Origin: DATAMF01 sp964472565
Lineage (GTDB): Bacteria > Chloroflexota > Anaerolineae > Aggregatilineales > Aggregatilineaceae
Direction of reading: 5' to 3'
Assembly: GCA_964472565.1 (NCBI GenBank)
Contig: CAYYNB010000273.1
Coordinates: 1-5,214 of the forward strand
Length of the DNA: 5,214 nucleotides
Shown: in pieces, positions 1-4,050 of the stretch
How the letters are laid out: each line of letters opens with the position of its first letter
How positions within the stretch are numbered: position 1 is the first letter of the stretch
Notes under the pieces: model-generated
The model's database searches: none
What the model was told of the DNA's origin: nothing
What the model saw: only the letters and a program-made list of their open reading frames with translations
Translations under genes and position numbers: made by a program

Positions 1-180
1 ACATTAGAAACGGAATGCATAGAAATCTCCCTTGACGAACGTGCCCCAGCAGATTACAGCGGCGATGGGAGGTCGTTAGAGCTACGTTTTACCCCATCCC
101 CCCTTACCCCTTCCCTCAGGGAAGGGGAGTCAAACCAGATGAATGGGATCATTATTTTCCTGGGACGGCCTAAATGTTAA
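1..180 (+). CDS. Possible 3' end of a plus-strand gene, partial, ending in repeat sequence
   Basis: Frame 1 is open from the first base to a TAA at 178-180 (59 codons); the other two plus frames hit stops within the first 35 bases. The first 30 residues (TLETECIEISLDERAPADYS, then GDGRSLELRF) look like ordinary protein. From about residue 30 the translation is that of the palindromic repeat (TPSPLTPSLREGE...), so the native C-terminus may have been replaced or extended by the repeat. I do not recognise the family. A faint resemblance of 'LELRF...GIIIF' to the end of a PAS domain is too weak to name it. It converges on the glycosyltransferase gene, whose stop is at 243. The alternative is that the region is non-coding and open by chance. 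Confidence 0.3.
   Translation, partial: TLETECIEISLDERAPADYSGDGRSLELRFTPSPLTPSLREGESNQMNGIIIFLGRPKC
88..170. repeat. Dispersed palindromic repeat, copy 1
   Basis: The core at 88-135 begins TTTACCCC and ends GTCAAAC. It contains a perfect inverted repeat: 10-base arms CCCCTTCCCT (107-116) and AGGGAAGGGG (118-127) around one central base, C117. A second shared block, GGGACGGCC, lies at 162-170. The same core and end block recur at 2406-2466. The two cores differ only by a 7-base indel and two substitutions (A96/G2414, C117/A2428). No T-run follows the hairpin on either strand, so it does not look like a standard intrinsic terminator. It resembles REP-like intergenic elements of many bacterial genomes. 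It lies downstream of the glycosyltransferase gene and inside the open frame at 1-180. Confidence 0.8.
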
Positions 181-242
181 ATAGTATTTTAATCTAATTA
201 ATCTTAAATATCCAGGGAAACTGTGAAAGACTACACAAATTC
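172..242. other. AT-rich gene-free stretch between converging reading frames
   Basis: This stretch is markedly AT-rich compared with the rest of the window (for example the run around 181-210, with TAATCT repeated near 190-204). It separates the repeat and the stop at 178-180 from the glycosyltransferase stop at 243-245. I see no convincing GC-stem plus T-run terminator, RNA gene or reading frame in it. Transcripts from both sides would meet here. Confidence 0.5.
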
Positions 243-1658
243 TTATCTTGGTGTGATCCGCCACAGGGACACGCGCCGCGCGCTGGTGGGGGAGTCGTAG
301 ACGGCGATCCGCGCGGCGTGCGCCACTGTCTGATCAGACTCTAATAGTTCTGATGCAAAAATGGCATACGCGGATTCACCCGGCGCGAGATCGTCCAAAA
401 TGCGGGCCAGGACATCACCTGCAACGCAGGTGACGGGGTGCGGGGTATAAAAATAGAGCAGGTGGCAGAGATCCCAATCGGCGTAAAAACGGCCCGCGCG
501 CGTGTTGATCATCTCCGCCGCCGCCCATACCGTGTCGGAGGCGGATAATTCGCCGCTGAGATATTCGTAGGCGTTCACATCGTCGCCGCGAAAGGGCAGA
601 TTGATGGGCGAATTGTGGGCGGCGAGGGTAAAGGGGCGGATAAAGGCGATCAGGTAGAGGGCGGCGGCAGCCAGCAGCGCGGCACGGGTGAGCCGCTGGA
701 ACCGGAATGGGTGCGCCCAGAGGTTGTAGGCAGCAGACGCGAAGATCAGGGCGAGCGGCGCGGCGAGGATCATAAAATAGCGGGCGGTGACGACTCCGGC
801 GGCGAGTACCGGGACGATACCGAGCAGCAGCAGCCAGAGGAGCAGGATCGCGGCGGCGCGGCGGTTGAAGGCGAAGACGATCAGCAGGGCAGGCAGTAAT
901 GCGATCAGAAGCGGTGGGGTGGTGAATTCCGCGATCAGGCGCAGGGCGTGGGTGAGATAAGCGGTGGGGGACGTCAGCGCGCGAACGTTGTCCGTGTTGA
1001 CCAGGATAAACGATCCGGGGGCGAACAGCGCCGGAATGACCAGCGGCGACCACAGCAGCGCGACGGTCAGCCCGGCAGTGATCAGGGAGCGGCGATAGTC
1101 CTGGGTACGCAGGGCACAAGGCACGAGAAGCGCGGGCAGGAGGGCGGTGGTCAGCTTGGCCAGCGTCATGAGAGCGATCAACAGGCCGAGGCGCAAGCCC
1201 TGAGTCGGGCGACGCATCCAGACGAGGACACGCCAGACGAATAAACAGGCGAACAGCGAGGCGAAGGGATCGGCAAGGGCCATCCGCTCGAAAAAAAAGG
1301 CCAGCGGCAGCACGGCATAAATTGCCAGGGCGAGGAGTCCGGTGGTGGGGCTGTCCAGCATGCGGCCTAACCGGACCAGGGCGGCGGCAGTGATCAGCGA
1401 GCTGAGAGCAATCGCCAGACGGCCCGCCGGAAGCGCGCTGAGCGGATTGTCTTCAAACAGACCGAGCCAGAAATACAGCAGCACTTTGCCATGCGAAAAA
1501 CGCCCTGGATTCTGATCAAAGGACCAGACCAGGGCGGCACGTTTGAGGTGATAACCCTCATCGACATACGGCGGGAGGGTCAGAAGATGATGGGTCCGAA
1601 CGTAAAAATGAAGCAGCAGCAGGCCGATCAGGACCGGCCAATACCAGCGCGATTTCAC
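243..1658 (-). CDS. GT39/PMT-type membrane glycosyltransferase (ArnT/PMT-like)
   Basis: A 471-residue polytopic membrane protein. An N-terminal helix (about residues 8-28) is followed by an extracytoplasmic loop with an Asp-Glu pair (D33-E34 in PYVDEGYH). This is the position of the catalytic or metal-binding acidic motif of the GT-C fold families GT39 and GT83. A second conserved-looking loop has E124-R125 and D130 (FFERMALADPF). About ten further hydrophobic segments reach to roughly residue 345, and a soluble C-terminal domain of about 120 residues follows, probably extracytoplasmic. Enzymes of this type transfer a sugar from a polyprenyl-phosphate carrier to a lipid, protein or glycan; the substrate here cannot be told. 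The start is GTG at 1658-1656, overlapping the TGA of the upstream gene (GTGA), with no strong Shine-Dalgarno, so translation is probably coupled. Length is somewhat short compared with ArnT (about 550). The family call is good; the specific role is unknown. Confidence 0.85.
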   Translation of the reverse strand: MKSRWYWPVLIGLLLLHFYVRTHHLLTLPPYVDEGYHLKRAALVWSFDQNPGRFSHGKVLLYFWLGLFEDNPLSALPAGRLAIALSSLITAAALVRLGRMLDSPTTGLLALAIYAVLPLAFFFERMALADPFASLFACLFVWRVLVWMRRPTQGLRLGLLIALMTLAKLTTALLPALLVPCALRTQDYRRSLITAGLTVALLWSPLVIPALFAPGSFILVNTDNVRALTSPTAYLTHALRLIAEFTTPPLLIALLPALLIVFAFNRRAAAILLLWLLLLGIVPVLAAGVVTARYFMILAAPLALIFASAAYNLWAHPFRFQRLTRAALLAAAALYLIAFIRPFTLAAHNSPINLPFRGDDVNAYEYLSGELSASDTVWAAAEMINTRAGRFYADWDLCHLLYFYTPHPVTCVAGDVLARILDDLAPGESAYAIFASELLESDQTVAHAARIAVYDSPTSARRVSLWRITPR

Positions 1659-2371
1659 GCCGTCTGCTTCTGGTCATAAAACAGGCTGTTATAGGTGGTC
1701 TGGAAACGCTCGGAGGGCACAATCAGACCGACCAGGCTGAACATCACCGCCAGGGCTGCGAAAACTTTGTGGAGGGTGGTAGCGTACACCTGCCCGGCGA
1801 AATCTTCCACCGCCTGCACCGAGGCGCGGTTGATCTGGTTGTCAGCGGACTGATCCTCCACGGCGGCGTGCCAGTTGGCGGTGCTGGCCTGTTCCCAGAG
1901 GAAAGGCAGCGCCAGCAGCACAAACGCGATGATGACCATACCCAACAGCGCGGAGTCGGGCGCAATCCAGCCAAGGGTATAGGAGAGCGCCAACAAGCCG
2001 AGAATAATCGCGCCCAGCGGCACGAGCAGCAACAGACGGTCTACGCGGCGGGTGTCGTTGGGGCCGCGATCCAGCGTGGCAGTCGTGAATACATTTTTCC
2101 CGCGATCATTCTGGATTTCCAGCGCGGCTGTTCCCAGGCTGTCACGCGTCGGCTTCAACGCGGCATCCAGGGAATAGTCATCGCCCAGGCCGTTGGCGGT
2201 GATCCAGGTCTGGCCCGCGTCGTCCCAGGTGATGCTGTTTACCGTGAGCGCGATGGTTTTGCTCTGCTGCAAATCAAGCGCGGTATAACCATCGATCCAA
2301 TCGAAGGCCACAAACCCGACGAGGATCAAAATCGCCGCCACTACCACTACCAGTCCTATTCCAAGTCTCAT
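1655..2371 (-). CDS. Four-helix membrane protein, short paralogue of the upstream gene
   Basis: A 238-residue protein of unrecognised family. It has a hydrophobic segment at about 3-23, an extracytoplasmic-type loop (24-112), two helices in a hairpin (about 113-133 and 140-158), a second loop (159-202), a helix at about 203-219 and a short tail. It is clearly related to the protein encoded at 2479-3498: VDRLLLLVPLGAII (110-123) matches LDRLLILVPIGAII, W-H-A-A-V-E-D (167-173) matches W-E-N-A-V-E-D, and the first helices match (GIG...LVGF..F.W.D). It lacks the TPR-like N-terminus and DPFAS repeats of that paralogue. I chose ATG at 2371 because GGAG lies 6 bases upstream (2378-2381); an in-frame TTG at 2398 would add nine residues but has no such site. 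Its stop overlaps the start of the glycosyltransferase gene, suggesting the two proteins are made together. Function unknown. Confidence 0.85.
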   Translation of the reverse strand: MRLGIGLVVVVAAILILVGFVAFDWIDGYTALDLQQSKTIALTVNSITWDDAGQTWITANGLGDDYSLDAALKPTRDSLGTAALEIQNDRGKNVFTTATLDRGPNDTRRVDRLLLLVPLGAIILGLLALSYTLGWIAPDSALLGMVIIAFVLLALPFLWEQASTANWHAAVEDQSADNQINRASVQAVEDFAGQVYATTLHKVFAALAVMFSLVGLIVPSERFQTTYNSLFYDQKQTA

Positions 2372-2377
2372 GTTTGT

Positions 2378-2381
2378 CTCC
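2378..2381 (-). promoter_or_regulatory. Ribosome binding site deciding the start at 2371
   Basis: The minus strand reads GGAG, then six bases (ACAAAC), then ATG at 2371-2369. This favours the ATG over the in-frame TTG nine codons upstream. Confidence 0.7.
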
Positions 2382-2405
2382 GCTCTAGGCTGCGCCAATA
2401 TTTTC

Positions 2406-2466
2406 TTTACCCCGTCCCCCCTTCCCTAAGGGAAGGGGAGTCAAACTCACAGAATGTGGGGCGGCC
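2406..2466. repeat. Dispersed palindromic repeat, copy 2
   Basis: The core at 2406-2446 matches copy 1 (88-135) except for a 7-base gap and two substitutions. The end block GGGGCGGCC at 2458-2466 matches GGGACGGCC of copy 1. The perfect 10-base arms are kept (CCCCTTCCCT at 2418-2427, AGGGAAGGGG at 2429-2438) around a single central A; the gap removes spacer bases but leaves a full arm. It occupies most of the 107-bp space between the two paralogous membrane-protein genes. On the minus-strand transcript the stem is followed by GGGGACGGGGTAAAG rather than a U-run, so it could stabilise or attenuate RNA but is not a classic terminator. Confidence 0.8.
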
Positions 2467-2478
2467 CTACCGTACTGA

Positions 2479-3498
2479 TCAGGCAAAAGAAGGGCGTTGG
2501 GTGTTCTTGCCAACGGCCTCTAGAATGACTCCTCCGAGACAAACTGCCAAAATGATGCCCGCCATCCAGACCTGTTCGGTGGTGCTGAACGCCTGCTCAA
2601 AAATGCTGACATACATCGAACTCAGCCCTTCGCCCAGGCCCCAATCATCCATTTCGCCGGTATCGGCGGTCATATTGTCTTCAACCGCATTTTCCCAGTC
2701 ATTTTGCGTGAGTTCCTGCCAGGCATAGGGGAAGATGAGCAGCAGCAGGGCCAGAATGGACATGCAGGTCAGGGCGGTGAAGGATTTCATGGCCTGGGAG
2801 AGATACATCCAGGCGAACCAGAGCAGGATAATTGCGCCGATGGGCACGAGAATCAGCAGGCGATCCAGCGGGCGCACATCGCCGAAACCGCCGGGCGTGT
2901 CCTCTGGTACCAGGTCGGAAGTGGAGTCGGAACTGGATTCATCACCAAGTGCCTGTTCCATGGAGTCGAAGCTCAGCGAAAACGGATCGCCGTTGTTGTT
3001 GCCGATCCAGATTTCGAGCGGGGTGAGTTTGAGCTGGCCTTCGTTGAAGTCGGCGTCCAGTTCATCGGATAATTCGTTCAGATCGTTGAGTTTGAAGCCA
3101 AAAATTTCGATTTCACCCAGATCGAGCCAGGGGAAAACAAAAAAGCCGACCAGCATAAAAAGGGAGACGACGATCACAATCGCGCCGATGCCATACCGCG
3201 CATAGGCCAGCACCGGCACCTGATTGGTTATGGCCGGCAAGGCTGTCGCGGGGCGGGGACCGACGAAAGGTGAAGCGGGCGCGGCAGGACGGCTGCTGGC
3301 GAAGGGGTCCGCGCTGGCAAACGGATCGGAACTGGCAAACGGATCGGGGATCGGCGGCGCGATCTCGTTGAGTTTGGCGAGCCAGGTTCGGGCGGTGTCA
3401 TTGTGGGGCAGGGTGTTCAGAATGGTTCGGGCGGCGTCGAACTGCTTCTGGACGATCAGTTCGCGGGCCTTCAGAAGTTGCTCGCGGTCATTATTCAC
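2479..3498 (-). CDS. Four-helix membrane protein with TPR-like N-terminus and DPFAS repeats
   Basis: A 339-residue protein. Residues 4-46 form two amphipathic helices resembling a TPR unit (LLKARELIVQKQFDAARTIL, then TARTWLAKLNEI). Residues 52-69 are three six-residue repeats (DPFASS, DPFASA, DPFASS), followed by a Pro/Ala-rich linker to about residue 98. Hydrophobic segments lie at about 103-123, 214-233, 239-259 and 309-328. The loops at 124-213 and 260-308 are acidic (DELDADFNEG; DESSSDSTSD), while the short 234-238 loop has Lys. This suggests an N-terminus in the cytoplasm and two outer loops. The membrane part is a paralogue of the protein at 1655-2371. The cytoplasmic TPR-like part would be a docking site, perhaps for the response regulator encoded 25 bp upstream; this is inference. 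The start is GTG at 3498, supported by GAAAGGA 8 bases upstream. I cannot assign a function. Confidence 0.85.
   Translation of the reverse strand: MNNDREQLLKARELIVQKQFDAARTILNTLPHNDTARTWLAKLNEIAPPIPDPFASSDPFASADPFASSRPAAPASPFVGPRPATALPAITNQVPVLAYARYGIGAIVIVVSLFMLVGFFVFPWLDLGEIEIFGFKLNDLNELSDELDADFNEGQLKLTPLEIWIGNNNGDPFSLSFDSMEQALGDESSSDSTSDLVPEDTPGGFGDVRPLDRLLILVPIGAIILLWFAWMYLSQAMKSFTALTCMSILALLLLIFPYAWQELTQNDWENAVEDNMTADTGEMDDWGLGEGLSSMYVSIFEQAFSTTEQVWMAGIILAVCLGGVILEAVGKNTQRPSFA
3292..3345 (-). repeat. Three 18-bp in-frame repeats encoding DPFAS(S/A)
   Basis: Three consecutive 18-base units (3345-3328, 3327-3310, 3309-3292) encode residues 52-69 of the membrane protein. The first two share GATCCGTTTGCCAG exactly. 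The third encodes the same DPFAS but with different synonymous bases (GACCCCTTCGCCAG). This pattern suggests a newer duplication next to an older unit under protein-level constraint. Confidence 0.8.
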
Positions 3499-3506
3499 TG
3501 CCAGTA

Positions 3507-3513
3507 TCCTTTC
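3507..3513 (-). promoter_or_regulatory. Ribosome binding site for the GTG start at 3498
   Basis: The minus strand reads GAAAGGA, then eight bases (TACTGGCA), then GTG at 3498-3496. It lies in the 25-bp gap after the response-regulator stop codon and supports an independent, well-spaced start for the membrane-protein gene. Confidence 0.65.
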
Positions 3514-3523
3514 GGTGAGCCAT

Positions 3524-3904
3524 TTATTTATCCAGATACCGCTGGACCAGGGCTAAAATGGGCTTGATTCCGGCCTGTTTTTGCTCGTAGTCGGTACACC
3601 CGGCGTCCAGATAAAGTTGGCGCGAATAACGTTCGGCATGGGCGGTCAGGGCGACGATGGGCGTGGCGGCGCATTCGGGAATCTCGCGCAGGCAGCGGGC
3701 GGTGGCGAGGCCATCCAGCCCTGGCATCTGGACATCAACCAGGATGAGATCGGGCTGAATCTGCCGGGCAAGATCGAGACCGCGCGGGCCATCTTCCGCG
3801 ATCACGATGTCGTAGCCGTGCGTATTCAGTACCTTTTTGACCAGGCGTTGGTCGTTCGGATTGTCTTCGATGTAGAGAATGCGCTTAACCAATTTTTCCC
3901 CCAT
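3524..3904 (-). CDS. Single-domain response regulator (CheY-like receiver)
   Basis: A 126-residue protein made only of a receiver domain. Visible active-site positions are the acidic pair E13-D14 (LYIEDN), the phospho-acceptor D57 (LILVDVQMPGLDG), the switch T87 (VALTAHA) and K109 (DYEQKQ). The Pro that normally follows this Lys is Gln, and a Lys-Pro occurs five residues later (114-115). With no DNA-binding or enzyme output domain, it should act by protein contact or in a phosphorelay, in the cytoplasm. No histidine kinase gene is in the window. I prefer ATG at 3904, preceded by GGAAG 8 bases upstream. An in-frame GTG at 3919 gives five more residues but sits almost on the predicted -10 box. 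It is first in the minus-strand gene run, 25 bp before the TPR-like membrane protein. Confidence 0.9.
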   Translation of the reverse strand: MGEKLVKRILYIEDNPNDQRLVKKVLNTHGYDIVIAEDGPRGLDLARQIQPDLILVDVQMPGLDGLATARCLREIPECAATPIVALTAHAERYSRQLYLDAGCTDYEQKQAGIKPILALVQRYLDK

Positions 3905-3921
3905 GCTGCTATCTTCCACTC

Positions 3922-3951
3922 ATCATACCCGCAATTGGAGACTTGCGGCAA
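3922..3951 (-). promoter_or_regulatory. Candidate promoter of the response-regulator operon
   Basis: On the minus strand TTGCCG (3951-3946, 4 of 6 matches to the -35 consensus) is followed after 18 bp by TATGAT (3927-3922, 5 of 6 to the -10 consensus). Transcription would start near 3915, just upstream of ATG 3904, giving a very short leader. The spacer holds an inverted repeat, CCGCAA (3929-3934) and TTGCGG (3943-3948), a possible operator. This is pattern matching only. Confidence 0.35.
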
Positions 3952-3959
3952 GCGAATAA

Positions 3960-3988
3960 GCGGTTAGCGGTACGCCTGCGGCGGTTAG
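3960..3988. repeat. 8-bp direct repeat at 21-bp spacing in the divergent intergenic region
   Basis: GCGGTTAG occurs at 3960-3967 and again at 3981-3988, offset by 21 bp (two helical turns). The pair lies just upstream of the candidate -35 box (3996) of the plus-strand gene, a layout typical of tandem activator sites. The repeat is short and could be chance. Confidence 0.4.
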
Positions 3989-3995
3989 GTTTTGG

Positions 3996-4024
3996 TTGGA
4001 AATCAGCGACGGACCGCAGATAAT
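3996..4024 (+). promoter_or_regulatory. Candidate promoter of the CNNM/CorC-type gene
   Basis: TTGGAA (3996-4001, 4 of 6) and GATAAT (4019-4024, 5 of 6) are separated by exactly 17 bp. Transcription would begin near 4031, placing the ribosome binding site (4034-4040) and the ATG at 4051 right after it, with a leader of about 20 bases. Confidence 0.45.
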
Positions 4025-4033
4025 AGAGTAAGT

Positions 4034-4040
4034 GGAGGAG
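4034..4040 (+). promoter_or_regulatory. Ribosome binding site of the CNNM/CorC-type gene
   Basis: GGAGGAG lies 10 bases before the ATG at 4051. It is a strong match to the Shine-Dalgarno sequence, with slightly long spacing, and supports this start. Confidence 0.7.
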
Positions 4041-4050
4041 TGAGAAACAA

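Noticed and set aside
415..1119. Long open frame on the same strand as the glycosyltransferase, in another frame
   Set aside because: It lies wholly inside the glycosyltransferase gene and its translation is Arg/Pro/Ala-rich with no membrane or domain pattern, typical of a GC-rich shadow.
2439..2444. TTGACT on the minus strand as a -35 box for the second paralogue
   Set aside because: No -10-like hexamer lies at 16-18 bp; the following bases are the G-rich palindrome. The same TTGACT is also part of repeat copy 1.
2406..2466. Intrinsic terminator between the two paralogue genes
   Set aside because: The stem is strong, but neither strand has a T-run after it, and the same sequence occurs elsewhere as a dispersed repeat.
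1769..2728. 319-codon plus-strand frame across the two membrane-protein genes and the repeat
   Set aside because: It is antisense to two well-supported genes, runs through the palindromic repeat, and its translation is Gln/Arg/His-rich with no recognisable domain.
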